NCBI RefSeq assembly: GCF_012349115.1
Contig: NZ_PQIG01000112.1
Coordinates: forward strand, 1 to 38,322
Reading direction: 5' to 3'
DNA: 38,322 nt
Source: Rhizobium ruizarguesonis
GTDB lineage: Bacteria; Pseudomonadota; Alphaproteobacteria; Rhizobiales; Rhizobiaceae
Of this stretch, positions 8,778 to 16,341 are shown in pieces (position 1 is the first letter of the stretch; each line of letters starts with the position of its first letter). A model generated the notes under the pieces. The model saw only the letters and a program-made list of their open reading frames with translations. It made no database searches and was not told the origin of the DNA. Both the position numbers and the translations under genes were made by a program.

Positions 8778-9361
8778 GCACGACTGCGATGCAAAGGCCG
8801 GAGGTCAGGCCGATGATGCCCGGCCCCGCGCCGGTTATCTCGACCGCCCGGCTGACGCTCCGCCCCAACAGGCTGAGCGATGCGCCTGCGATCGCGGAAT
8901 CGCTCTCGGATTTCGCGGTCACGCGCATGTTGTCCCGCGTACCCGCGCCGTTCGACCGGCAGGATGCGCTGGACTGGCTGATCCCGGTCACCTCGGGCAC
9001 CCTGCCCGACTGGCCGCTGGCGATCACCGATAAGGACGACGTCCATATCGGCAACGTCTCGATCGAGCTGCGCCACGGTCGCTGGCACCTCGGCTACTGG
9101 CTGAACCGCTATTACTGGCGGCGCGGCTATATGAGCGAGGCGGTGGCGGCGATCATCGAGCGCTTCTCGCGCCGCATGCCGGAGACGCCGGTTCATTCCG
9201 GCGTTTTCGCCGACAACCCGGCTTCGCTGCGACTGCAGGAGAAGCTCGGTTTCCGCATGACCGGTTGCGGCGAAATCTATTGTTTCGCCCGCAACACCAT
9301 GGTGTCGCACATCGAAACGGTGCTGCAGCCGGGCATGCTGCAGCCGCGAAAGGTCGCCTGA
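8774..9361 (+). CDS. RimJ/RimL-type GNAT N-acetyltransferase (second of pair)
   Basis: 195 residues, a paralogue-like partner of the preceding gene. It starts ISTARLTLRPNRLSDA after a 25-residue leader, has the acetyl-CoA motif LGYWLNRYYWRRGYMSEA, and ends with NPASLRLQEKLGFRMTG. The ATG at 8774 overlaps the previous stop (ATGA) and has GGGGGAA upstream. The frame is open further upstream, but that part lies inside the first acetyltransferase. The two proteins share the order of motifs but are clearly diverged. A palindromic repeat follows directly. Confidence 0.88.
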   Translation: MSTTAMQRPEVRPMMPGPAPVISTARLTLRPNRLSDAPAIAESLSDFAVTRMLSRVPAPFDRQDALDWLIPVTSGTLPDWPLAITDKDDVHIGNVSIELRHGRWHLGYWLNRYYWRRGYMSEAVAAIIERFSRRMPETPVHSGVFADNPASLRLQEKLGFRMTGCGEIYCFARNTMVSHIETVLQPGMLQPRKVA

Positions 9362-9363
9362 TA

Positions 9364-9411
9364 GAGCATGGTGCCGAAAAGTGTGCGCGGTTTTCGGACA
9401 ACATCATGCTC
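9364..9411. repeat. 48-bp palindromic rhizobial repeat
   Basis: GAGCATG (9364-9370) pairs with CATGCTC (9405-9411), and CCGAAAA (9374-9380) with TTTTCGG (9391-9397). The whole forms a long hairpin right after the acetyltransferase stop. Elements of this type are frequent in Rhizobium intergenic regions. Confidence 0.75.
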
Positions 9412-9423
9412 CAGAACTAGAAA

Positions 9424-9452
9424 GGAGACGTCGCCGCACTGGCGGCGTCTCC
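9424..9452 (-). terminator. Terminator of the EEP-family gene
   Basis: GGAGACG-t-CGCC pairs with GGCG-g-CGTCTCC around GCACT. On the minus strand TTTCTAG follows. The stem touches the stop codon region of the EEP gene. Confidence 0.6.
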
Positions 9453-9453
9453 A

Positions 9454-10320
9454 TCAATCGCCGATCTCGACCCATAGGGGGAAGTGATCGGAGCCCTCGG
9501 ATTGCGTATCGATCCGGGCGGATTTCAACCGGCCCTCGAGGCCGCAACTGACAAAGCAATAATCGAGATGCATGCGTTTGCCGTGATCTTCGGGATCCAT
9601 CCAGCTGTAGCTCCCCGGAGAGTAAGCCTCCAGCGTCGCAAAAGCGTCGACCGGCGTGCCGATCCTCGCCACGCGGCCGTAATATCCGTGGCCAGCGCCG
9701 GCAAGCGCGCAATATTCCGGCGATTCCGGCTCCATGTTGAAATCGCCCATGATGACGTAATCCTCCGGCAGCGGCGGCTCCGGCAGATCAAATTCACCAC
9801 CCCCGGTCAGCGACCCACCCTCCTGGACGAAGGCATTGATTTGCGCGTTCAAAAATTGCAGCTGGCGGATGCGCTCGTCGGCGGAGACATGGTCGAGATG
9901 CACGGAGTAGACGCGGATCGCGCCGCCGGGTGCGGCGATCACCGCCTCGGTTGCGCCACGCTGCAGGTTGATCTTGCCGATCGTCCGGCTGCGCGGCAGA
10001 AGCAAAGTCCGGGTCGAGAGTATCGGCCAGCGCGACAGCACCATGTTGCCGAACTGGAAACGGGTCCCGCGCACCGGCTGGAACCCGCCTTCGGCCGCGT
10101 CGACATGCATGTCGCAGGCCGGCCCATACACCCAGAAATAGTCGGGAAAGAAGGCTGCAACATCGGCCACCATGTCGGCAAAACCGTTGCGGGAGAAGCC
10201 GCGGGTCACCTCCTGCAGCGCGATGACATCGGCACCCTCGAGGCTCCGGGCAAGGCGCGCCAGATCGTATCTGCCGTCGAGACCGAAGCCGTACTGTATG
10301 TTATAGCTCGCAAAATTCAC
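9454..10320 (-). CDS. Endonuclease/exonuclease/phosphatase family protein
   Basis: 288 residues of the EEP (DNase I/exonuclease III-like) fold, a metal-dependent phosphodiesterase group. Visible motifs: ASYNIQYG at the N-terminus (metal Asn), VIALQEVTRG (metal Glu), YSVHLDH, VIMGDFNMEPES (Asp-x-Asn), and GSDHFPLWVEI with the catalytic Asp-His at the C-terminus. All expected catalytic positions are present. I chose a GTG start at 10320, with GGAGGT 11 nt upstream. The open frame continues upstream but would overlap obgE on the other strand. Substrate (DNA, phosphoinositide, sphingomyelin or other) cannot be told. No signal peptide. Confidence 0.85.
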   Translation of the reverse strand: MNFASYNIQYGFGLDGRYDLARLARSLEGADVIALQEVTRGFSRNGFADMVADVAAFFPDYFWVYGPACDMHVDAAEGGFQPVRGTRFQFGNMVLSRWPILSTRTLLLPRSRTIGKINLQRGATEAVIAAPGGAIRVYSVHLDHVSADERIRQLQFLNAQINAFVQEGGSLTGGGEFDLPEPPLPEDYVIMGDFNMEPESPEYCALAGAGHGYYGRVARIGTPVDAFATLEAYSPGSYSWMDPEDHGKRMHLDYCFVSCGLEGRLKSARIDTQSEGSDHFPLWVEIGD

Positions 10321-10404
10321 GATAATCTTTGACCTCCGTCGGAACCGCCTATATCGAATGGGCCAAGACGGGCCGTCCAACCGCCACTGAATATTGGAAG
10401 TAAA

Positions 10405-11499
10405 ATGAAATTTCTCGACGAAGCAAAGGTCTATATCAAGTCCGGGGACGGCGGCGGCGGCAGCGTTTCCTTCCGACGCGAGAAATTCATCGAGTTCGGC
10501 GGCCCGGATGGTGGCGACGGCGGACGCGGCGGCGACGTCTGGGTCGAGGCCGTCAACGGCCTCAACACGCTGATCGATTTTCGCTTTCAGCAGCATTTCA
10601 AGGCGACGATCGGCACCCATGGCATGGGCCGGAACCGCACCGGCGCCAACGGAAGCGATGTGACGCTGAAGGTTCCGGTCGGCACCCAGATCTTCGAAGA
10701 AGACCAGGAAACGCTGATCTGCGACCTGACTGTCGAAGGCCAGCGTTACTGCCTCGCCCATGGCGGCAATGGCGGCTTCGGCAACGCCCACTTCAAGACC
10801 TCGACCAATCAGGCGCCGGATTGGGCCAATCCCGGCCTGCCCGGCGAAGAAAAAACCATCTGGCTTCATCTTAAACTGATTGCCGATGCCGGGCTCGTCG
10901 GCATGCCGAATGCCGGCAAGTCGACCTTCCTGGCATCAGTCACCCGCGCACGGCCGAAAATCGCCAACTATCCCTTCACCACACTGCATCCCAATCTCGG
11001 CGTCGCCACCATCGACGAGCGCGAATTCATCCTGGCCGACATTCCGGGCCTGATTGAAGGCGCCCATGAAGGTGTCGGCATCGGCGACCGTTTCCTCGGC
11101 CATGTCGAGCGCACCCGCGTGCTGCTCCACCTCATCTCCGCCCAGGAGGAAAAGGTCGGCAAGGCCTATAAGACGGTCAAGCACGAGCTCGAAGCCTACG
11201 GAAACGATCTGACGGACAAGGCGGAGATCGTGGCGCTATCGCAGATCGACGTGCTCGACGATGCCGAGTTGAAGAAGAAGACCAAGGAACTGGCCAAGGC
11301 CTGCGGCAAGACGCCATTCCAGATTTCGGCCGTCACCGGCAAGGGCATGACCGAGGTGCTGCGTGCGCTGCGCGACATCATCGTCGAAGCCAATACCGAG
11401 GAGAAGCCGGCCAAGGTGCCGAAGCTGCGCCATCGCGACATGGTCGTCACCGATGAGGGCGAGGACAAGGGTGGGGACGAGGGCGATGACCAGCCGTAA
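10405..11499 (+). CDS. obgE: GTPase Obg/CgtA
   Basis: Essential GTPase that binds the 50S subunit and links ribosome assembly to stress and replication control. 364 residues. The glycine-rich Obg domain occupies about 1-158 (GDGGGGSVSFRREKF, GGPDGGDGGRGGDVW). The G domain has G1 GMPNAGKST at about 166-174, the switch II/G3 DIPGLIEGA at about 212-220, and a SQIDVLD G4-like element. The C-terminal tail is acidic (DEGEDKGGDEGDD). It is the first gene of an overlapping run with proB, proA and nadD; the proB start lies inside its 3' end by 14 bp. Confidence 0.97.
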   Translation: MKFLDEAKVYIKSGDGGGGSVSFRREKFIEFGGPDGGDGGRGGDVWVEAVNGLNTLIDFRFQQHFKATIGTHGMGRNRTGANGSDVTLKVPVGTQIFEEDQETLICDLTVEGQRYCLAHGGNGGFGNAHFKTSTNQAPDWANPGLPGEEKTIWLHLKLIADAGLVGMPNAGKSTFLASVTRARPKIANYPFTTLHPNLGVATIDEREFILADIPGLIEGAHEGVGIGDRFLGHVERTRVLLHLISAQEEKVGKAYKTVKHELEAYGNDLTDKAEIVALSQIDVLDDAELKKKTKELAKACGKTPFQISAVTGKGMTEVLRALRDIIVEANTEEKPAKVPKLRHRDMVVTDEGEDKGGDEGDDQP

Positions 11500-12655
11500 G
11501 CCGCTTGGCCGCTACCGCCGCATTGTCATCAAGATCGGCTCTGCGCTTCTGGTCGACCGCAAGGCCGGGCTGAAGAAGGCCTGGCTCGACGCCATGTGCG
11601 CCGATATCGCAGGCCTGAAGGCCAAGGGCATCGACGTGCTCGTCGTCTCCTCGGGCGCAATCGCGCTCGGCCGCTCGGTGCTCGACCTGCCCTCGGGCGC
11701 GCTGAAGCTGGAGGAAAGCCAGGCGGCGGCGGCCGTCGGCCAGATTGCGCTGGCGCGCGCCTGGTCGGAAAGCCTGTCACGCGACGAGATCGTCGCCGGC
11801 CAGATCCTGCTGACGCTCGGCGATACCGAGGAGCGCCGCCGTTATCTCAATGCACGCGCCACCATCAATCAGCTTTTGAAAATCGGCGCCGTGCCGATCA
11901 TCAATGAAAACGACACCGTCGCCACCAGCGAGATTCGCTATGGCGACAATGATCGCCTGGCCGCCCGCGTTGCGACGATGACTGGCGCCGATCTGCTCAT
12001 ACTTCTCTCCGATATCGACGGCCTCTACACAGCGCCGCCGCATCTCGATCCGAACGCGACGTTCCTGGAAACGATTGCTGAAATCACCCCCGAGATCGAG
12101 GCAATGGCCGGAGGCGCGGCCTCCGAGCTTTCGCGCGGCGGCATGCGCACCAAGATCGATGCCGGCAAGATTGCGACGGCATCAGGCTGCGCCATGATCA
12201 TCGCCTCCGGCAAGACCGACAACCCACTGTCGGCAATCGAAAACGGCGCGCGTTCCTCCTGGTTCGCGCCATCTGGCACACCCGTTACCGCCCGCAAGAC
12301 CTGGATTGCCGGGCAGCTGCAGCCGGCCGGCGAACTGCATGTCGATGACGGCGCCGTCGTTGCCCTCGGGGCCGGCAAGAGCCTGCTTCCCGCTGGCGTA
12401 CGCAGCATTTCAGGCCTCTTCAGCCGCGGCGATACGGTGGCGATCATCGGCCCGGCCGGCCGCGAGATCGCCCGCGGCCTGGTAAGCTACGATGCCGACG
12501 ACGCCCGTCGGATTGCCGGTCGCAAGTCGGCGGAGATCGAGGCCATCCTTGGTTATGCTGGGCGCGCCGCCATGGTCCATCGCGACGATATGGTGATGAC
12601 CGCGCAGATCGGTTCGAAATCGGAAAGGCAGAAGAAGGACGCGAGCTATGCTTGA
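11486..12655 (+). CDS. proB: Glutamate 5-kinase
   Basis: Phosphorylates L-glutamate to glutamyl-5-phosphate, the first step of proline synthesis. 389 residues: an amino-acid kinase domain (IVIKIGSALLV near 13-23; VVSSGAIALG; NENDTVATSEIRYGDND; SDIDGLYTAPP) and a C-terminal PUA domain from about 290 (GELHVDDGAVVAL). The ATG at 11486 has GAGGGCG upstream and overlaps obgE by 14 bp; the frame stays open further upstream but only inside obgE. It overlaps proA by 8 bp. Feedback inhibition by proline is expected for the family. Confidence 0.96.
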   Translation: MTSRKPLGRYRRIVIKIGSALLVDRKAGLKKAWLDAMCADIAGLKAKGIDVLVVSSGAIALGRSVLDLPSGALKLEESQAAAAVGQIALARAWSESLSRDEIVAGQILLTLGDTEERRRYLNARATINQLLKIGAVPIINENDTVATSEIRYGDNDRLAARVATMTGADLLILLSDIDGLYTAPPHLDPNATFLETIAEITPEIEAMAGGAASELSRGGMRTKIDAGKIATASGCAMIIASGKTDNPLSAIENGARSSWFAPSGTPVTARKTWIAGQLQPAGELHVDDGAVVALGAGKSLLPAGVRSISGLFSRGDTVAIIGPAGREIARGLVSYDADDARRIAGRKSAEIEAILGYAGRAAMVHRDDMVMTAQIGSKSERQKKDASYA

Positions 12656-13931
12656 TACCGTTGCGCCAAGCCCAGACATTGACGTGCTGATGAACGACAT
12701 CGGCCGCAAGGCAAAGGCTGCCGCGCGACCGCTGAGCTTTGCGTCCACTGAGGCGAAGAACAGCGCGCTGAATTCCATGGCCGATGCGATCCTAGCGAAC
12801 AAGGCGCATATTCTTGCCGAGAACGCCAGGGACCTGAAGGATATCGAAGGCACCGAGACGCTCGCTTCCTTCGTCGACCGGCTGACGCTGAACGACAAGC
12901 GCGTCACTGAGATGGCCGAGGGAATCCGCGCCATCGCCGCCCTTGCCGATCCGGTCGGCGAAGTCATCGCAGCCTGGGACCGGCCGAACGGCCTCAAGAT
13001 CGAGCGCGTCCGCACGCCGCTCGGCGTCATCGGCGTGATCTTTGAAAGCCGGCCGAACGTCACCGCGGATGCCGGCGCCCTCTGCCTCAAGGCGGGCAAT
13101 GCCGTCATCCTGCGTTGCGGCTCGGATTCGCGCCGTTCATCGCAGGCTATCCATGCCTGCCTGGTCGAGGGCCTGAAGGCGGCGGGACTTCCAGAGCATG
13201 CTATACAGCTCGTTCCGGTTACCGACCGCGCCGCCGTCGGCGCCATGCTGCGCGGCTTGGACGGGGCGATCGACGTCATCGTGCCGCGCGGCGGCAAGAG
13301 CCTGGTTGCCCGCGTGCAGAGCGAGGCTCGTGTGCCGGTTTTTGCCCATCTCGAAGGCCTTTGCCATATCTATGTCGATGCCTCGGCCGATATCGAAATG
13401 GCGAAGAGGATCATCGTCAACGCCAAGATGCGCCGCACCGGCATCTGTGGCGCGGCCGAAACCCTGCTCGTCGATGGCGCCGCGATCGGCACGCATCTGA
13501 CGCCGCTGCTCGAGGTTCTGACGGAGGCAGGCTGCGAGATCCGCGCTTCGCCAACGGTGCTGAAGGTCGCACCTGGCATGAAGCCCGCGACCGAGGAGGA
13601 CTGGTCGACCGAGTATCTCGACGCGATCATCTCGGTTGCCGTCGTCGACGGCATATCGGGCGCCATCGCCCATATCCAGAAGTACTCCTCGAACCACACC
13701 GAGGCTGTCATCGCCGAGGACGCTGACGTCGTCGAGCGTTTCTTCACCGAGGTCGATTCGGCGATCCTGCTGCACAATGCCTCGACGCAATTTGCCGACG
13801 GCGGCGAGTTCGGCATGGGTGCGGAAATCGGCATCGCCACCGGCAAGATGCATGCCCGTGGCCCCGTCGGTGTCGAACAGCTCACTTCTTTCAAATATCG
13901 GGTGCACGGTGCCGGACAGACGCGGCCCTGA
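12648..13931 (+). CDS. proA: Gamma-glutamyl phosphate reductase
   Basis: NADPH-dependent reduction of glutamyl-5-phosphate to glutamate-5-semialdehyde, the second step to proline. 427 residues, normal for the ALDH-like family. The catalytic Cys is in RRTGICGAAETLL at about residue 267; PLGVIGVIFESRPNVTADA is the conserved nucleotide-binding stretch; the C-terminus has ARGPVGVEQLTSFKY. It overlaps proB by 8 bp (coupled translation), and the putative nadD GTG begins one base after its stop. Confidence 0.97.
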   Translation: MLDTVAPSPDIDVLMNDIGRKAKAAARPLSFASTEAKNSALNSMADAILANKAHILAENARDLKDIEGTETLASFVDRLTLNDKRVTEMAEGIRAIAALADPVGEVIAAWDRPNGLKIERVRTPLGVIGVIFESRPNVTADAGALCLKAGNAVILRCGSDSRRSSQAIHACLVEGLKAAGLPEHAIQLVPVTDRAAVGAMLRGLDGAIDVIVPRGGKSLVARVQSEARVPVFAHLEGLCHIYVDASADIEMAKRIIVNAKMRRTGICGAAETLLVDGAAIGTHLTPLLEVLTEAGCEIRASPTVLKVAPGMKPATEEDWSTEYLDAIISVAVVDGISGAIAHIQKYSSNHTEAVIAEDADVVERFFTEVDSAILLHNASTQFADGGEFGMGAEIGIATGKMHARGPVGVEQLTSFKYRVHGAGQTRP

Positions 13932-13932
13932 C

Positions 13933-14586
13933 GTGACGACCGAGCCTGACGTAGCGATCGAGAATGTGGACCGGCACTATCTCCGCATGCCGCACAGCGA
14001 GCGCGGCATGGTCGTTGGTCTGTTCGGCGGTTCGTTCAATCCGCCGCATCAGGGCCACGCGCTCGTCGCCGAAATCGCCCTCAAGCGACTTGGCCTCGAC
14101 CAGCTCTGGTGGATGGTCACACCCGGCAATCCGCTAAAGAGCCGCAACCAACTCGCTCCGCTTGCCGAGCGCATTGCCGAAAGCGAGCATGTTGCCCCCG
14201 ATCCCCGCATCAAGGTCACCGCCTTCGAACAGGCGTTCGGCACCAGCTACACCGCCAACACGCTTGCCCGCGTCAAGGCGCGCAATCCGCATGTGCATTT
14301 CATCTGGATCATGGGCGCAGACAGCCTGCAGACCTTTCACAAATGGCAGAAATGGCAGGAGATTGCCCGCACCTTCCCGATCGCTGTGATCGATCGGCCG
14401 GGCGCGACGCTTTCCTTCCTGTCCTCGAAAATGGCCAGGACCTTCGATTTCGCCCGTGTCGACGAGGATGATGCCCGTGTTCTCTGGAAGAAACGTGCGC
14501 CGGCCTGGACCTTCATCCACGGACCACGCTCCGGCCTGAGCTCGACGGCAATCCGCAACGGCTCGTCGCACGGCGACGCCGAATAG
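13933..14586 (+). CDS. nadD: Nicotinate-nucleotide adenylyltransferase
   Basis: Makes deamido-NAD from nicotinate mononucleotide and ATP. The nucleotidyltransferase motif GLFGGSFNPPHQGH is at about 29-42 of the 217-residue version, and SSTAIRN (the S-S-T-x-I-R motif) near the C-terminus. WWMVTPGNPLK is also typical. Start is uncertain: GTG at 13933 abuts proA but lacks a Shine-Dalgarno sequence; ATG at 13987 would give a 199-residue protein closer to the family length. The following gene in many rhizobia, rsfS, is here separated by 4 kb containing the sRNA and mod genes. Confidence 0.93.
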   Translation: MTTEPDVAIENVDRHYLRMPHSERGMVVGLFGGSFNPPHQGHALVAEIALKRLGLDQLWWMVTPGNPLKSRNQLAPLAERIAESEHVAPDPRIKVTAFEQAFGTSYTANTLARVKARNPHVHFIWIMGADSLQTFHKWQKWQEIARTFPIAVIDRPGATLSFLSSKMARTFDFARVDEDDARVLWKKRAPAWTFIHGPRSGLSSTAIRNGSSHGDAE

Positions 14587-14639
14587 AGCGCCGCGCGCCC
14601 AGCAAGACGCATGCGCCAGCCTGATTTCAGAAGATCCCG

Positions 14640-14757
14640 AAAACGAGAAAGCCCGACGGGGGAGGATCCGTCGGGCTTATAAACTCGATCGACAACTGGG
14701 AGGAGGAGTGTTGTCGACCCTATCGAACGGCTATGGGAGGAGGAGAAGCCGTTTCGA
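14640..14757 (-). ncRNA. Alpha-r14 (NfeR1-like) trans-acting small RNA
   Basis: On the minus strand three stem-loops follow each other. Stem 1 (14723-14732 with 14747-14757) exposes CCTCCTCCC in its loop (14735-14743). Stem 2 (14690-14696 with 14710-14716) exposes CCTCCTCCC (14698-14706). Stem 3 (14649-14659 with 14668-14678, 11 bp) exposes CCTCCC (14660-14665) and is followed by TTTCTCGTTTT, a terminator. About 118 nt. This is the plan of the alpha-r14 family (Smr14C2/NfeR1 in Sinorhizobium), whose loops act as anti-Shine-Dalgarno sequences against mRNAs. Upstream on the minus strand, CTTCCT-17 nt-ATACTC is a weak promoter candidate. It is convergent with nadD. No protein is likely in this stretch. 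Confidence 0.87.
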
Positions 14758-15025
14758 TGAGTATGTTGTACCATATTTGGCAGGAAGATGAATATCGATT
14801 GGTGCATTGCAGCAATGCAGTGCGTGCAAATCTCGAGGCGGATTTGGCTTCATCGTTGCCGCTTCTATTAGCAAAAATTAAGGAAACATCCCCCGCTGCC
14901 CGGAGTCCTTGCGGTTGGCAAACTGACTCTGGGTATTTTCGCCATGCTGATCTGACTTTCGCCGGAAGCCATGCACCCCACGAATGCGTGAACATTGCGC
15001 CGCTGCGAACGCGAGCACCCGATAC

Positions 15026-15049
15026 GGTTATATTTTCCTGGATATATCC
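15026..15049. promoter_or_regulatory. Putative ModE operator 1 upstream of modA
   Basis: GGTTATAT, 8 nt, ATATATCC: an inverted repeat with one mismatch and the 8-8-8 layout of the Escherichia coli modA operator (CGTTATAT-N8-ACATAACG). It lies 62 bp before the modA ATG. Confidence 0.65.
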
Positions 15050-15068
15050 CTAGCCAAGATGCCTCGCC

Positions 15069-15092
15069 CGTTATATTCCTCGCAATATTTCG
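15069..15092. promoter_or_regulatory. Putative ModE operator 2 upstream of modA
   Basis: CGTTATAT, 8 nt, ATATTTCG: left half identical to the E. coli ModE half-site, right half with two mismatches, again 8-8-8. It starts exactly 43 bp after operator 1 (about four helical turns). TTATAT inside it could be the -10 element of modA, so a bound repressor would block the promoter. Confidence 0.65.
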
Positions 15093-15110
15093 AACCCTAG
15101 GGAATAAGTC

Positions 15111-15902
15111 ATGCAAAACCGCCGCCAATGGATGAAACTGGCAACCGCTGCGATCACCGGCCTCTGGCTTGGCGCGACAGCGCTTCCGGCGCCTGCCGCC
15201 GCAGCCGAAAAGCTCACCGTCTTTGCGGCGGCGAGCCTCAAGAATGCGCTCGACGCTGCCAATGCCGCCTGGACAAAGGAAAGCGGCAAGGACGCCGTCG
15301 CCTCTTATGCGGCGAGCGGGGCGCTGGCCAAGCAGATCGAAAACGCCGCGCCCGCTGATGTCTTCATTTCGGCCGATCTCGACTGGATGGACTATGTCGC
15401 CAAGAAGAACCTGATCAAGGCCGATACCCGCTCCAACCTGCTCGGCAACAAGATTGTGCTCGTTGCCGAAAAGGACAAGGCAAAGCCGGTTGAGATCAAG
15501 CAGGGCTTCGATCTTGCCGGACTTTTGGGTGACGGCAAGCTTGCCATGGGTGAGCCGAAATCGGTTCCGGCCGGCAAATACGGCATGGCCGCGCTCGAAA
15601 AGCTCGGCGTCTGGAAATCGGTCGAAACCAAGGTCGCCGGCGCCGAAAGCGTCCGCGCCGCCCTTGCCCTGGTTTCGCGCGGCGAAGCGCCCTACGGCAT
15701 CGTCTATCAGACGGATGCCGCAGCCGATAAGGGTGTCGCCGTCGTCGGCACCTTCCCCGCCGATTCTCATCCGCCGATCATCTATCCGATCGCAATCCTC
15801 GCCGAGAGCAAGAACCCGGATGCATCAGCCTATCTCGATTTCCTGAAATCGGACAAGGCCGCCGCCTTCTTCACGGCGCAGGGTTTCACCATCCTCAAGT
15901 GA
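15111..15902 (+). CDS. modA: Molybdate ABC transporter, periplasmic binding protein
   Basis: Binds molybdate (and tungstate) in the periplasm and hands it to ModBC. 263 residues. Signal peptide of about 30 residues (Arg pair RRQW, hydrophobic core, then PAAAA before EKLTVF). The mature start LTVFAAASLKNALD, followed by YAASGALAKQIENAAPADVFISAD, is the ModA signature for oxyanion binding by Ser and Ala backbone. AADKGVAVVGTFP and YPIAILAESKNPDA complete the family pattern. Followed after 440 bp, including a RIME-like element, by modB. Two ModE-type operators upstream suggest repression when molybdate is plentiful. Confidence 0.95.
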   Translation: MQNRRQWMKLATAAITGLWLGATALPAPAAAAEKLTVFAAASLKNALDAANAAWTKESGKDAVASYAASGALAKQIENAAPADVFISADLDWMDYVAKKNLIKADTRSNLLGNKIVLVAEKDKAKPVEIKQGFDLAGLLGDGKLAMGEPKSVPAGKYGMAALEKLGVWKSVETKVAGAESVRAALALVSRGEAPYGIVYQTDAAADKGVAVVGTFPADSHPPIIYPIAILAESKNPDASAYLDFLKSDKAAAFFTAQGFTILK

Positions 15903-16090
15903 TCGAGGCCTGAAATGATTGCGGAATCAACAGCGACAGCTTAGCGTGAGGGCTCACTTGGGTGGGCTTCAGCTGACAAAGTCGGCCAATTACTCTTTGA
16001 TCATGCTCCGGCTTGTGCCCTAAGCATCTGCATCGATCGATAATTAGCAGATGTCAGTCACAAGGCCGCAGCTGCCCGGTTAGCGCCGAT
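15903..16090. other. Intergenic spacer modA-RIME, nothing recognised
   Basis: 188 bp after modA. I find no open frame with a Shine-Dalgarno sequence and no strong terminator. The stretch around 16003-16025 (TTGATCATGCTCCGGC) resembles the end of the GAGCATG repeat family and may be a decayed copy. Confidence 0.4.
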
Positions 16091-16235
16091 GGCTGCCCCT
16101 CACCCTAACCCTCTCCCCGTACACGGGGCGAGGGGACGTGCCATGCGAAAGCGGATGGGGAATGGAGAGGGCGCGGCATGTCCCCTTCGCCCCGCAGGCG
16201 GGGAGAAGGTGCCGGCAGGCGGATGAGGGGCAGCC
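16091..16235. repeat. RIME-like mosaic palindromic element in the mod operon
   Basis: 145 bp bounded by GGCTGCCCCTCA (16091-16102) and its inverted copy TGAGGGGCAGCC (16224-16235). Inside are further palindromes: CTCCCCGT/ACGGGG, GAGGGGAC..TGCC with GGCA..GTCCCCTTC, and CGCCCCGC/GCGGGG. This multi-palindrome plan fits the Rhizobium-specific intergenic mosaic elements (RIME). It separates modA from modB. Confidence 0.8.
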
Positions 16236-16341
16236 GTCGGCGATCACGTGGCGGGTGTCGAGGATGACGCCGGGTAAAGAACGAGTTCTGTCATCAGGGG
16301 CTCGGCTCGCAAGCTTTCGATTTCCAGGGAGACCATCGCAT

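Noticed and set aside
10321..10869. Long N-terminal extension of the EEP-family protein
   Set aside because: It lies antisense to obgE and shows no domain; a GTG with GGAGGT at 10320 gives the expected family start.
14733..15053. 106-codon frame with GGAGGAG before ATGs near 14757
   Set aside because: The apparent Shine-Dalgarno sequence is the complement of an sRNA loop, and the 3' part runs through the ModE operator; no protein family is visible.
16003..16030. Possible further copy of the GAGCATG repeat
   Set aside because: Only one arm is recognisable, so it is mentioned as a decayed fragment but not called as a repeat.
16138..16341. N-terminal extension of ModB
   Set aside because: It would translate the RIME-like element and gives no family similarity; the TTG at 16342 with AGGGAG fits the ModB length.
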